Below are positions 38,901 through 48,570 of a DNA stretch of 64,000 nt, in pieces. This DNA comes from a virus: IMG/VR virus record IMGVR_UViG_3300034284_001183, positions 1-64,000 of that record; one strand, 5' to 3'. A program made the translations under genes and the position numbers. The first letter of the stretch is position 1. Every line of letters begins with the position of its first letter. The notes under the pieces are model-generated. The model did no database searches. It was not told the DNA's origin and saw only the letters and a list, made by a program, of their open reading frames with translations.

Positions 38901-41900
38901 ACATTACCTAACGGTCCAGGTAAATATTTAGTTGAATTTACTATTTATGGCCAAGATACTATAGTGATATATGATGGGTTGGTGTCTGGTACTGAATTGG
39001 ACAGCATCAACGGCCTATCTGGTAGTACGGAAACATACTCAGACACTTTAACATTTACGACTAATCAGATATCGATTTGGAATGCGTTATTAAACCCTAG
39101 TAACATTTCGGTGACTAACCTAAGTATTGGTTTGGTGAGTAATATACCAAACTCGTTTGATGTTTACGATTTAATACCATTAAACGTTGACGCTAGTACG
39201 CTAACATTTAAAGACAGTACGCTAACACCAATATCAATAGCTGAAAGAAACTATTATATTGAGGCGATATCTTTTGGTCATGCTCACTTAGTGGCTGATG
39301 TAGATTTTGTATGCCCAATACCAAAACCACATACATGTTATTTTAATTTTAGCGGTAACACAATATCAATGACTGGTGCTACAAGTTATTATGATGAATC
39401 TGGTAAATATTTGACAATTGAACAATCTAAATATTACGGCTATTCAAAATATACTGGAACAACAGAACCAGATAATGCTGTTTACGGAACAGCATCTAAT
39501 TGGGTTATACCATATCAAAAACAAAATGCTTGGACAAATGGGGTTATTTATTACGCTGGTGATGTTGTTACAAAATCATCGGTTAATTATTTAGTCACTG
39601 GAGCCACTGTGACAGGTTATACAGTAACTGGTACACCATCTGGTACAACGTTAACAAGTATTGTTCCTGGTTTATATCAAAACTATACGAATAGAACAAT
39701 AACAGATCCGTATATGCATATAAATTCTGCATACCTTAAAAAGATTTTGGTTAATCCTTTATTAGATAGAGTATCTTTTAATTTAACAAAATCTTTATAT
39801 CTATACCAAGTTTACAGTGGGGCGACAGATCAAGAAACTTATAAAGTTATTGATAATTTATTAAATGACGAATTATATATTACCGATTCAAATACACTAT
39901 CCTTTGACGGTTTTTATTCATTGGATGAAGATAAAATTGGACCTTTTTATACACCAGATGCCGATCCAATTGGTACCCAAACATTGGTTGAATCAATAGA
40001 TTTAGTTCCAAACAAAAATAATTACGTAGATTTTGAGTCGCTTAATACTAATTTTAATATTGTTAATAGTAATATTAGTTTAGGTCAAGGTTTTTATTTG
40101 ATAAAAAGAAATAAGTATTTTAAGTTTGATATCGATTTATTCTTTGAGTCAGAACTTGTTGCGCAGCAATCTGTTATTATTAAATTAATTAATAAATTCG
40201 GGGCTCTTATATACCAACAATTATTTACATTTAGTGGTGGTGATGAAAGTGCTCTTAGAGTTGTTAACTTTACACACGAAGGTGTATTTTTTACGGATAC
40301 ACAAGTTTATTTAGCAATTGAACCAGTAACACAACCATGTAAATTATCTAGGTATGAAACAATTGATGTTGATTATGCTGATGGTACAACATATGATTCA
40401 TTAGATGACCCTAGATTTAGGGTTTATTTCAATGGGGGTAGATCATTAATCAACAACGCTTATTTTGATGATGCCTTATCAATAGAACCAATTGGTTACA
40501 ATGATGACCATACGGTGGATAATTATTTATTAAAAATTGAAAATTTTACGGATACACACCAATTTATACCAAAATTAAACATAAATCAATCGTACGATGA
40601 GGGCTACAATTTTGGTTTATTATATGGTCAATATTTTGAAAAGTATAAAAACACTTCGCAGATTGGTGATGTAACATCTTATGAGAAGAAATTTAATAAT
40701 GATTATGTTGATTTTGAATTAACTGTTAGAAGTAAAGAATTAAATGACACACCGCAATATTATGCTAGCAATCTTCAAATTTATAATTCATTTGCTGGTG
40801 CTGAAAAAACATACACAATTTCATCGAGTAAAAATTATCTAGGTAACACACCACAAGCTGTTGAAAACACCAGTATAACAAAAAATATTTTTATTGGTAA
40901 AACACCAAAACCTAGAACAATTAGTCTGAATAAACCAGATTACCCGTTTTTAAAATTACATAAAAACGATGTTGCAATAACTGGTACAACAATTGATTTT
41001 ATGGGGTATGATGATGGTCTAATTGATTATAATCATTTAGATTTTAACAGTAATTTAGCTAATAGTTTAATATCTAAAAAAAGGTATAAACTAATTACTG
41101 GTACAACATACGGGTATTGGAAAAAAGAAAATGACGTTTATAAAACAAAACTATATCAAGATATTTTATCTGCTGTACAATATTTTAGTACAAGTATTAA
41201 TAATTACGTTATTAATGATATTGTTAAACTTAAATTAAGTGATTACAGAAAGGTTGTTGAAAGCACTACGGGTACAACAGTAGTAACAACTGATGTTGAT
41301 AGATTATATGTTTGCGTGGAAGATATAACAGATGATCATTTATGTAAGATAACTGGTGCCTCAAGTAAATTTGAGATCCACCCAATCTATAGACCAAATG
41401 GTGCTAGAACTTGTTTTATACCGATAGAAAATTATAATCTAAAAAACTTCACACCAATAGGTTATGATAAACAAATTATAGTTGACGCAATAAAGTCAAA
41501 CGTTGCCCCTTATAGATACAGAGAACCAATTTTATTGGATGGATCACCAACACAAAAATTAAACTTAGGTGATATTGTTAAAGTTTATGCTAGCGGTACT
41601 GGTACAACAATTAATTATAATTTATACGAATATATTTACAATAAACCATTAACTTGGGATTCAACTAATGATTATTTTTACGGTGAAATAGTTTACCACC
41701 CAAATACAGGTGGTACAAATAGTTTTTGGTACGCCCCAAGCGGCATCACCGTTGGAGTATCACCAACGGGTGGTACAGGTGCTTGGTATGAGATGCCAAT
41801 CACTGGCACAAACGCTAACAGCCCATTCTGGTTTAAAGATATCACTGGTGTAACTGCGATTTCAACCCTTTATTTTAGCGGGCCAACTGTTTATAAAATT

Positions 41901-43373
41901 AAAAATTTATTACCAACCGTGGCTAGCTCAGCTGGGTATAGTTATTACCTACCACTAACAGGGACAACAAATATTGTGATTGCTGATTCGTTCTATACGA
42001 CCTTACCTGGTGAAACAAATGGGATTACCGAAAATAGTGATATTACCGCGTATTTTAGAGTAACTGGATCAACATTAAATTATACTGGTACATCTAATAG
42101 TTTAATGACTTTTAGTGCTACACAAGATACCAATTTAATACAGAATAGTTACAATTATACACCATCAGGTGGGTTTTTAGATCCACAAACAGTTGGTCAA
42201 GTAATTTGGATGTACATTAATCGTCCATATGGTATCCAACCATTATTTTATAATGTGGGTACAACAGCAACTGATAATGGGATATTAGATTTTATTGCCA
42301 CTGGTACAACATATAATAGTAGTTCTAATTATCATAGTAAAAAATATACCGTTAGTAGAAACGTTTTATATAGAACAGTTGCTGGTATAGGTACATTTAC
42401 AGGTGCGACAGAACCACATTTATCAACAAATTGGGAAGAGCGCGATTTTATGTTAGTTAAAAAATTCACATTTAAAAAAGATAGATGTAGGGTTAAAATT
42501 TATCAAGGTACAATTGAATCTGTAAATACAATAACAAAAAATAATCTATATTTCTTTGATAGTAATTTAAGACTAAAACCAAGTTTTACAGAACAGACAT
42601 TTAGTGGTGCAACAAAAAACAATAAACTATTAACTGGCGTTAATAAACTTTTTGATGCTAAGAATACAAACCTTAGAAGTGTTAGAGATTACGGTTTAAC
42701 TGGGTTTAGAAGGGTTGGTTCAGACATAATCATGGATTATTATTACGAAAAAGATGACAGCGGTTTACCATTAACTGGTGAGTTTATTGGGGGTTTAACA
42801 ATAACAAACCCTTGTGGGCACACAGCAAAAACAATATTCGGTGCTTTATTTGAAGCTGATTTAACCAAATTGGATCAATTAAAACCTAGAGTTATGTCAT
42901 CACCAGCTTTACCAGAAAATACTGAGTTAATAACTGGATTTAAACCAGAGGTTAGGTTAATCATCAACCAAAATGGTGCATCAAACGTAACTGTTATTGT
43001 TGAAAATAACACAGCTGGTACCACAGTGTTTAATAAAGTGTTGACTAAAAATAAATATTTTGATGAAAATATTATTGTTAATTATGGTGAATTTGTTACA
43101 ATTACTATTAAAACTGACGTAACAAGAAATCTTACTAGATACGCATCAGGATTTATGGATAATTACACATTATTTGATGCAAACGACAATGGTATTGAAA
43201 ACGGATATTTTGCGTCAACAAAAACAAACGTAGGTAGATTAGTAACAAGAACAATAAAATTAAAAGATATAAGTGAAGGTAGGGTTGTAAAAATTGACTT
43301 TGACGGTGCAACACTTGTAACCCTTGAAACGGTTGATCCAAGAGATTACATAAAATTACCAAAAGCTTTATAA
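35955..43373 (+). CDS. Giant baseplate-fibre protein with gpI-like segment and CBM5/12-like repeats
   Basis: The 2472-residue protein looks composite. Residues ~15-55 carry a two-cysteine motif (LGCSGYR, then YVPCSTYLAYE). Residues ~420-560 resemble the P2 gpI tail protein family, ending in ELWRRIFINAYYLWKSKGTR and a following SIEFILNLVGLP. From about residue 900 on, several segments have the aromatic spacing of CBM5/12 chitin-binding-like modules: W-G-Y-G-V-Y patterns at nt ~38670-38800, 39522-39610, 41646-41800 and 42311-42445. Many GTT and GTG-type threonine runs separate beta segments. I infer a wedge-linked protein that reaches toward cell-surface glycans. It overlaps the previous gene by 8 bases; after a 36-base gap with a promoter-like motif the fibre genes follow. 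Confidence 0.65.
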   Translation: MANLSYSNTPLIADLYDTPEAAIAASANLGCSGYRTYNINGQNKYVPCSTYLAYEQALKFVKRQGVLNAISGKGNIGDKAVGLQFANSNNEISGDPFFTLGNFSINTSVSQKPAVGKTAKISPETRTYTAASINDLNPNKNTDATTNLVDTINAKIENNLTVTILFDKKKLENYVLYSPLKETVKNTIVEISQKYPASLKLNVISLLSPTVSDYSYNTDKDTSEFKININNIENPFGIEYTVIGTTITDDANITPLRNFSKKYSDFVLYYNDTEYKILNVTLPSSKTDTDNGIYLVVQGNPFDGVANNDQTVNTTFWLKPSLKKFDEFQSSLSDMGKFLMDYDYELKRYISVIRYTKVTDSGVRINTEEQLIFPQSDKHNIDIFTSDFDAYLTKLNQISDDFDATKTNLITRFLTTDSLKEFDTDDRRINLMFGLIGKNFDNIRKYIDGITFMTNLTYDKIENIPDLLVKNFGNMLGFETYNVEDENTIIESLFSIKDLNVEPGLTPAEIDIELWRRIFINAYYLWKSKGTRKSIEFILNLVGLPDSIFEINEHVYMARNPINYTDKSFEIYGGNYSDEVLLTLLPFDKDGYPTVPYDVRYQESGFTTTNDGRNFGPYDFGKQYIQAFEKRGNVSIFTVDRYTDNVKSWVYSTEEVLRLSEDSVGYTEYYEPHSKLVINSKELEVYLASDKIFDLSVYRYYNRNAVDINSDLTFTFVPTINGGDLTFNQFLQKSLDNYIKPDNRKTIKTYPTLTKIYYDYLNSVSSPMTNTKDLEFLSYFDSSWVKLVQQFTPATTILNAGKKIQNSKFMDNKFIYKHGLNNSLSWLGTDGSEFQDLAKKTVNQGLTNPFSPIGIKKLPIAGESSTFTLVGLKGKNYLGYDPTISEYFGFYYGIEEACASEVQIYKWEKNVNYGDDAIYGGNINTGSGDRKGVYVTYDNNLYRLNTDQMHVSGYTINTDPTPYTDNFIYLEQGLGNPDTETITLPNGPGKYLVEFTIYGQDTIVIYDGLVSGTELDSINGLSGSTETYSDTLTFTTNQISIWNALLNPSNISVTNLSIGLVSNIPNSFDVYDLIPLNVDASTLTFKDSTLTPISIAERNYYIEAISFGHAHLVADVDFVCPIPKPHTCYFNFSGNTISMTGATSYYDESGKYLTIEQSKYYGYSKYTGTTEPDNAVYGTASNWVIPYQKQNAWTNGVIYYAGDVVTKSSVNYLVTGATVTGYTVTGTPSGTTLTSIVPGLYQNYTNRTITDPYMHINSAYLKKILVNPLLDRVSFNLTKSLYLYQVYSGATDQETYKVIDNLLNDELYITDSNTLSFDGFYSLDEDKIGPFYTPDADPIGTQTLVESIDLVPNKNNYVDFESLNTNFNIVNSNISLGQGFYLIKRNKYFKFDIDLFFESELVAQQSVIIKLINKFGALIYQQLFTFSGGDESALRVVNFTHEGVFFTDTQVYLAIEPVTQPCKLSRYETIDVDYADGTTYDSLDDPRFRVYFNGGRSLINNAYFDDALSIEPIGYNDDHTVDNYLLKIENFTDTHQFIPKLNINQSYDEGYNFGLLYGQYFEKYKNTSQIGDVTSYEKKFNNDYVDFELTVRSKELNDTPQYYASNLQIYNSFAGAEKTYTISSSKNYLGNTPQAVENTSITKNIFIGKTPKPRTISLNKPDYPFLKLHKNDVAITGTTIDFMGYDDGLIDYNHLDFNSNLANSLISKKRYKLITGTTYGYWKKENDVYKTKLYQDILSAVQYFSTSINNYVINDIVKLKLSDYRKVVESTTGTTVVTTDVDRLYVCVEDITDDHLCKITGASSKFEIHPIYRPNGARTCFIPIENYNLKNFTPIGYDKQIIVDAIKSNVAPYRYREPILLDGSPTQKLNLGDIVKVYASGTGTTINYNLYEYIYNKPLTWDSTNDYFYGEIVYHPNTGGTNSFWYAPSGITVGVSPTGGTGAWYEMPITGTNANSPFWFKDITGVTAISTLYFSGPTVYKIKNLLPTVASSAGYSYYLPLTGTTNIVIADSFYTTLPGETNGITENSDITAYFRVTGSTLNYTGTSNSLMTFSATQDTNLIQNSYNYTPSGGFLDPQTVGQVIWMYINRPYGIQPLFYNVGTTATDNGILDFIATGTTYNSSSNYHSKKYTVSRNVLYRTVAGIGTFTGATEPHLSTNWEERDFMLVKKFTFKKDRCRVKIYQGTIESVNTITKNNLYFFDSNLRLKPSFTEQTFSGATKNNKLLTGVNKLFDAKNTNLRSVRDYGLTGFRRVGSDIIMDYYYEKDDSGLPLTGEFIGGLTITNPCGHTAKTIFGALFEADLTKLDQLKPRVMSSPALPENTELITGFKPEVRLIINQNGASNVTVIVENNTAGTTVFNKVLTKNKYFDENIIVNYGEFVTITIKTDVTRNLTRYASGFMDNYTLFDANDNGIENGYFASTKTNVGRLVTRTIKLKDISEGRVVKIDFDGATLVTLETVDPRDYIKLPKAL

Positions 43374-43386
43374 ATTTATAAAATAA

Positions 43387-43397
43387 CGATATTTATA
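43387..43397 (+). promoter_or_regulatory. Candidate phage late promoter (CGATATTTATA)
   Basis: CGATATTTATA sits 12 bases before the ATG of the 911-residue gene in a 36-base gap. It repeats the motif found before the gp25-like gene. No terminator precedes it, so it may add a second start inside a longer transcript. Confidence 0.45.
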
Positions 43398-43409
43398 TAA
43401 AAACAAAAA

Positions 43410-46145
43410 ATGAGCTATATAATTAAGAAAAACGATCCGTTGGTTAACGTTAAATTAACCAATAACGGTAGGAGAAATCTAGCTGAAGGGACCTTAAATT
43501 TTACATATTTTGGTCTTGGTGACGGTGAAATGGATTATTCCAACGACTCGTTCCCAAATGTTAACATTTTAAGACCATCTGATAATGTGTTAGGTTTAAG
43601 TTTACCATTAACATCTGACGGTATTAATGTTTTAAACCCAATAACAATTGTTAACGCAATACCAAATGAGATTTATACATCGGCAATAGAAAGAGGTTTT
43701 TTTAATTACGATACAACTGGCTCAACAATAACAGTTGACTCTGATTTGTGGTTAGCAGGGCCATTAACTGGTACAACAGCTGCGAGTGCAACATCACTTG
43801 ATTTAACATATAGTGGTGGAACAATAAATTCATCATACGATACAACAATAAAAGAAGGTGACTATCTTTTTGTTAAATTTAAAACAAGTGGGTACACAAC
43901 AAATTATACAGCAACTCAAGTACCATCTGATGAAATAACAGTGGAACCAGTTCAATATTTAATGTATGTTATAAAAACAATTGAAGGCTCTAGCACATAT
44001 AATTTAACGGGATTAACCAGTGGCACAACAATTACGGTTGTTGTTGATCGTGATTTACCAGCATTTGATTCTTACGAGCTTGACGCTTTTATTTATCCAG
44101 GTAAAGATACAATCAAAGATTACTACGATGAACAAAGCCCAATGGCTTACTGGCAAGGTGGGTTATTAGATTTCTCAAATAATAATACCCAATCAGCTTT
44201 AGATGTCCCAGTTTGGAACATGAACATCATTAATATTGAGGATATTATTGGTTTAGATTCTACAGTTGACAAATCAAAATATGATGTTGTGTCAAAAGAT
44301 TACTTAGGGACTGCAATAAATTTTGGTTATTATGATACAAACACCAAAATTGGCGTTATACATTATACTAATAATACGGTTTCAAATTTTTACGGGGAAG
44401 GTTTTTATCGTTCAACGTTTAAACTTAAAATACCGTATTTAATGTGGCATAAACAACAATTTGATTCTGGCGTTGCAACAACAATTGGTTATACATTTGT
44501 TGCTGACACTGAATTACAATATTTAATAGAAACAACCGAAGCTGGTTTAGGTACATCTAAATACCCTTATTATGATTTAGTTGATCAGGAAACTAACAAA
44601 ACGGTAGTCGGTAAAGTTTTTACCGATGAAAAAGTTATTGTTATTGAACACCCAGAATTATTATCAGCTTTATCATACAAAGCCAATAGAAACTGGACAT
44701 TACCAAAACCTATGTTAAACCTAACAGAACCAGGAATTTGTGGTAATACAAGTACAACAGGTATCCTACAATCAGGTGAGTATTTGTATGTAACTTATAT
44801 GTTACTTGATAGCGCTGGTATAACAGGTATGCACTGTGAAGATTACACAACGATACAAAATACGACAACAACAGCTAAAGACGTTTTATTCCAGTTTAAT
44901 AAAAAAATAGAGGACCCAAATTATACTGAATTCCCTTTTTTAAGAGATTATGATGATGAAACAGGTATTGGTTATAAAACTAACCAGATATTAATGTTAT
45001 GGCAAAAATCTACAACAGCTATAAAACCAGACCCAACAAACTGGGCTTATATCGATGTAAGTGAGTTCTTGGGTACAAATGGTTGTGTGACTGGGGTTAT
45101 GAACCTTAATGGTACTAATTTCGAGTTACATGCTGATATAATTGACTATAATTCTGATAAATTAGGGTCACATACGGTAATTGACGTTAACGCTTTTGAT
45201 GTTTTTGAGTTAGGAAGTACACCAGTTGGTGAAATAATCGTAATATATGGTGGTATTACCCAAACGCAAGCATCAGACGACACATTAAGTGACGGTACAT
45301 ATTATCCATACCCAACAACATACGCTGTTGGACCTAATAATAGAAGAGTTATTGTTTTTGGGCAAGGTTATGGGGCTGACCCAGATCTTTTACAAATTTA
45401 CTATTTAACTGGTACAAGTATTACTTCTAGAACAATTAAACAAGTTATAACGGTACCATCATTGGCTACAATCAACGCAAATACAAACGCTAACGCAATT
45501 TATAAATCAGCGATAGCACCTAATAGAGTATCACTTAAATTGGACAAACAACCAAATAATTCAACAGTATGGTTATTCTATAAAGGTATGTTGTTAAATT
45601 CAACAACATATGGTGTATTTGTTACAAATGAAACAATTGATGACAGACGTGTTGAATTAAATTTCCCATCATTAACAGAAGGTAGTGAAATAACAATGTT
45701 CTATTTAGATAATTCAGGTGCTGGACAAACGGTATCAACAAATGTTTTAACAAAAGACACTATTTCAGCGCTTAGAGTAAATATAGATCAGTTTATGCTT
45801 GACAATAGTGACACCGATATTTATAATTTAAGTGATTATATTACCATACCAGGTATTTCGTCAACGGATTTTACTTTTGGTGATGAGGTATTTTTCTTTG
45901 GTAATGTAGAGACAGATATTAAAGCAACAATATATAAAACACAATTAACTTGTAACGTGTTACCTAATCAATACATATCAACAGATAACCCAACATTTAA
46001 TTCTGATCAGGATAAAGTTGCGTTTACTCAAATAGGTATTTTTGATACTAATGGTGTATTAGTGGCAATTGGTAAATTTTCAGAGCCAATAACAAGAAAA
46101 TATAATTCTGATATGGTAGTAATACAAGCCACAATCGATTTCTAA
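43410..46145 (+). CDS. Tail-fibre-type protein with N-terminal LT-x-GR motif
   Basis: The 911-residue protein begins with a short domain: VKLTNNGRRNLAEG, FTYFGLGDGEMDY. A related domain opens the proteins at 46145 and 48319, so it may be a shared attachment module. The body is beta- and threonine-rich with SGTT-type repeats. A segment with GVIHYTNN and IVIEHPELLSAL and the end QIGIFDTNGVLVAIGKFSEP resemble the corresponding parts of the 625-residue protein at 48571, which I take as a diverged paralogue. The product is likely a fibre or adhesin subunit. Its stop overlaps the next start by one base. Confidence 0.6.
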   Translation: MSYIIKKNDPLVNVKLTNNGRRNLAEGTLNFTYFGLGDGEMDYSNDSFPNVNILRPSDNVLGLSLPLTSDGINVLNPITIVNAIPNEIYTSAIERGFFNYDTTGSTITVDSDLWLAGPLTGTTAASATSLDLTYSGGTINSSYDTTIKEGDYLFVKFKTSGYTTNYTATQVPSDEITVEPVQYLMYVIKTIEGSSTYNLTGLTSGTTITVVVDRDLPAFDSYELDAFIYPGKDTIKDYYDEQSPMAYWQGGLLDFSNNNTQSALDVPVWNMNIINIEDIIGLDSTVDKSKYDVVSKDYLGTAINFGYYDTNTKIGVIHYTNNTVSNFYGEGFYRSTFKLKIPYLMWHKQQFDSGVATTIGYTFVADTELQYLIETTEAGLGTSKYPYYDLVDQETNKTVVGKVFTDEKVIVIEHPELLSALSYKANRNWTLPKPMLNLTEPGICGNTSTTGILQSGEYLYVTYMLLDSAGITGMHCEDYTTIQNTTTTAKDVLFQFNKKIEDPNYTEFPFLRDYDDETGIGYKTNQILMLWQKSTTAIKPDPTNWAYIDVSEFLGTNGCVTGVMNLNGTNFELHADIIDYNSDKLGSHTVIDVNAFDVFELGSTPVGEIIVIYGGITQTQASDDTLSDGTYYPYPTTYAVGPNNRRVIVFGQGYGADPDLLQIYYLTGTSITSRTIKQVITVPSLATINANTNANAIYKSAIAPNRVSLKLDKQPNNSTVWLFYKGMLLNSTTYGVFVTNETIDDRRVELNFPSLTEGSEITMFYLDNSGAGQTVSTNVLTKDTISALRVNIDQFMLDNSDTDIYNLSDYITIPGISSTDFTFGDEVFFFGNVETDIKATIYKTQLTCNVLPNQYISTDNPTFNSDQDKVAFTQIGIFDTNGVLVAIGKFSEPITRKYNSDMVVIQATIDF

Positions 46146-46525
46146 TGGGATTCATAAAAAGAAATAAATATACTTTTGAAATATACCTTACAGACAAGGG
46201 TAGAGAAACATTCATAAACAACGGTTTTCAGAATGAGGTTAAATATTTTTCATTAATAGATAACTCAAACTACAACCAAATGAGTGGTATGGATCCTCAT
46301 GTTTTAACAGGTCAGACAATACCAACAATAAAATTTTATGATACGACAGAAGTTAATAACACGAGTGAGGTCTATGTACAGGACTCTAAAAGAGGCTCTA
46401 TTGATAACAACATACATTTTACTCATGGTTTTTTGGGTGTTAACCAAAGAGCTGAAAATAATTATATCGCATACGATCCAGACCTTTCAACGGAAACGAT
46501 TAAAATAATGACATATAAAGACTAA
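46145..46525 (+). CDS. Small fibre-associated protein with LT-x-GR motif
   Basis: The 126-residue product is mostly the same kind of domain that begins the 911-residue protein: FEIYLTDKGRETFINNGF and then KYFSLIDNSNYNQM. It has no long fibre region. It is bounded by one-base TAATG overlaps on both sides, so its translation is probably coupled to the proteins around it. I infer an adaptor or cap that shares a fold with the fibre N-termini. Function is unproven. Confidence 0.6.
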   Translation: MGFIKRNKYTFEIYLTDKGRETFINNGFQNEVKYFSLIDNSNYNQMSGMDPHVLTGQTIPTIKFYDTTEVNNTSEVYVQDSKRGSIDNNIHFTHGFLGVNQRAENNYIAYDPDLSTETIKIMTYKD

Positions 46526-47577
46526 TGGCTAGACAATACAACCTTAAAAATTTAAACGGTATACATCTTAAAGCACCTTATGATTACACGTCATATAGTA
46601 CTAATGGGGTTGTTAACGCCTTGATAGAAGATTACGATTTTCACCCCTATAGATCAAATGATTTATCTGATTTTGAATTTATAAATGGTTCTTATAATTT
46701 GGTTGATAAAACTTCCATATATGATAATATGCCAATGGGTAATGGTTTTATTGGTGACAATTCAAAAGCAACAAGAAACATTGCTGTTGATTATACACAA
46801 TTTAAGAAAAACAACATGTTAGTTAAGGGTGAGGTTTATTATACAAGTTTTGATATGTACTTTAACTTTAATGGTGATGGCCAGAATTATGAGGTTAGTA
46901 CAACAGGTTATACAATTAATGTTGACATCTACGCTATTTTTGGTAATAATAAGAAAAAACTTAGATTATCAGATTTAAAAGTTTATGATTATGCTTCCGC
47001 TACTTACAGTGGGTCAACATCTAACCCAGTTGTTGCTGGTTATGTTGATATCAGCGCATCTTTTTTTAACAATTGGATTAATATAAGCGGTACTGGTACG
47101 ACAACTGGCGACACGATTAACGTGTCTTATCTACCTCACCCACATGTATATGTGATTGAAAATACCAGTGCATCAAATATTACTTTTCAATGGATAGAGG
47201 GTGATGTTGGTCAACCTTTTTATGGTACATCAGTCTTTTCTACTGTTTCCCCTACTGGTAATCTTTACATAACATCATTTACCCTACCAGTAGTTACCCC
47301 TTTTGATGTTGGTCCAGAACCAGAATATGATATACAAGATCGAGGTCTTGCAGAAGAACCAAACATTAGCCCATTCAACGTTATGAGCGGATATATGTTC
47401 AAGGTTACGGCTGAATTGGATACGAGTACAGAAGAATTATTTAATTCAAACATATGTACTGGTAATAAAGATTTTAAAATAATGGTTGATTATAACGGAA
47501 GGATATCACAAACAACGGTTGGTTATTTGTATGACGATATCGAAGTTGATAATAACCCACCACCTTTACCAGCTTAA
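46525..47577 (+). CDS. Fibre/tail structural protein, unknown
   Basis: The 350-residue protein is beta-rich with aromatic and glycine/threonine stretches (VYYTSFDMYFNFNGDGQNYE, INISGTGTTTGDTINVSYLP). It ends in a proline-rich tail (NNPPPLPA). There is no membrane segment and only one cysteine. It follows the LT-x-GR small protein with a one-base overlap and precedes another structural gene by 11 bases. A fibre or fibre-tip role is plausible from the block it lies in. Confidence 0.5.
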   Translation: MARQYNLKNLNGIHLKAPYDYTSYSTNGVVNALIEDYDFHPYRSNDLSDFEFINGSYNLVDKTSIYDNMPMGNGFIGDNSKATRNIAVDYTQFKKNNMLVKGEVYYTSFDMYFNFNGDGQNYEVSTTGYTINVDIYAIFGNNKKKLRLSDLKVYDYASATYSGSTSNPVVAGYVDISASFFNNWINISGTGTTTGDTINVSYLPHPHVYVIENTSASNITFQWIEGDVGQPFYGTSVFSTVSPTGNLYITSFTLPVVTPFDVGPEPEYDIQDRGLAEEPNISPFNVMSGYMFKVTAELDTSTEELFNSNICTGNKDFKIMVDYNGRISQTTVGYLYDDIEVDNNPPPLPA

Positions 47578-47588
47578 AAAAATAAATA

Positions 47589-48224
47589 ATGGCAACTATA
47601 ATACAATATTACGGAACAAGGGTTGAATATAAAATGCCCGTTTTTAGTTTTAGCGTACCTAAAATTAATTTTTATATAAACACCCCAGGTGTTAGTGTGG
47701 TTGGGCCAGATAAGTATTTAACCACTGAATCAGATGGTAAATTTAAAATATTAAACTCAAACACAACCTCAATATATTTTAATAATTTAACATATGTAAA
47801 GGCGCAATTTAGGGATTCTAAGATAAATTCGACTTTAAACACGTTAAAATTAAAATTGGTAAATGAATACGATGAAACTGATTTAGTTGGTAGTGAAAAT
47901 ATTATTGGTACAAAACATTATCAAGAATATCAAGTAACAAATAACGGTAAATTGATCGGTAAATTAACTTTGGTTATACCTGTTGGTTTATTGGGGTCAA
48001 ACAAGATTTTATTACCATTAACGACTTTAGAGTTTTCAGCTTTTTATGAGGTTTTAAATCTAAATGTCTTAGATACACATTATTATGGTAAAACATCATT
48101 TGACCCAGAAAAAAGAGTTGGCGTTATTGATTTAACCTTTAATATAAAATGCTTTACCGATAACACATTCAATAACGCTGTTAATGAAGAAGTTGTTATT
48201 AGTGTTATACTCGTTAAAACTTAA
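47589..48224 (+). CDS. Small structural protein, unknown
   Basis: The 211-residue protein starts ATIIQYYGTRVEYKMPVFSF and is mostly strand-forming, with LIGKLTLVIPVGLLGSNKIL and a later DLTFNIKCF. It has one cysteine and no catalytic motif. It ends the sub-run that started at 43410; a 94-base gap with an A-rich stretch and an ATATTTAT-like motif follows. I do not recognise the family and place it in the fibre block by position. Confidence 0.5.
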   Translation: MATIIQYYGTRVEYKMPVFSFSVPKINFYINTPGVSVVGPDKYLTTESDGKFKILNSNTTSIYFNNLTYVKAQFRDSKINSTLNTLKLKLVNEYDETDLVGSENIIGTKHYQEYQVTNNGKLIGKLTLVIPVGLLGSNKILLPLTTLEFSAFYEVLNLNVLDTHYYGKTSFDPEKRVGVIDLTFNIKCFTDNTFNNAVNEEVVISVILVKT

Positions 48225-48246
48225 AATAAAAAAAAAACAAAAGAGT

Positions 48247-48257
48247 CGTATATTTAT
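48247..48257 (+). promoter_or_regulatory. Candidate late promoter motif (CGTATATTTAT)
   Basis: CGTATATTTAT is a one-base-longer variant of the CGATATTTAT motif. It lies 62 bases before the ATG at 48319. A second AT-rich stretch with TATTTAAA occurs about 15-20 bases before that ATG, so the exact element is uncertain. Confidence 0.3.
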
Positions 48258-48318
48258 TATATAGGAATAATAACTTGATTTGTAGAATAAAATTAATATA
48301 TTTAAATAAACTAAAAAC

Positions 48319-48564
48319 ATGGGGTTCGTACCACAAAGCGGAAGCACCGAAGAAATTAAAGTTTACCTAACAGAGTTGGGTAGAAGAAAACTTTTGGAAC
48401 AAGGTTTTAAACCAGTTACTTTTTCTATTTCAGATGAAGATGGTAATTACAATGCGTTATCAACTGTCGATCAAATAGTTACAGATATTACTGGTGACTA
48501 TAATGATAATGTTTACGCAATATCAAAAAACATAACAATAAAAGGTCAAATATTAAGAAAATAA
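48319..48564 (+). CDS. Small LT-x-GR domain protein, possible detached fibre N-terminus
   Basis: The 81-residue product consists almost only of the domain that opens the 911-residue fibre protein: IKVYLTELGRRKLLEQGF, then VTFSISDEDGNYNAL. Its TAA stop (48562-48564) is followed six bases later by the ATG of the 625-residue protein in the same reading frame. The pair together has the layout of the 43410 protein, so this may be a split fibre gene or a site of occasional readthrough. It could equally be a genuine separate adaptor. Confidence 0.6.
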   Translation: MGFVPQSGSTEEIKVYLTELGRRKLLEQGFKPVTFSISDEDGNYNALSTVDQIVTDITGDYNDNVYAISKNITIKGQILRK

Positions 48565-48570
48565 CATAAA

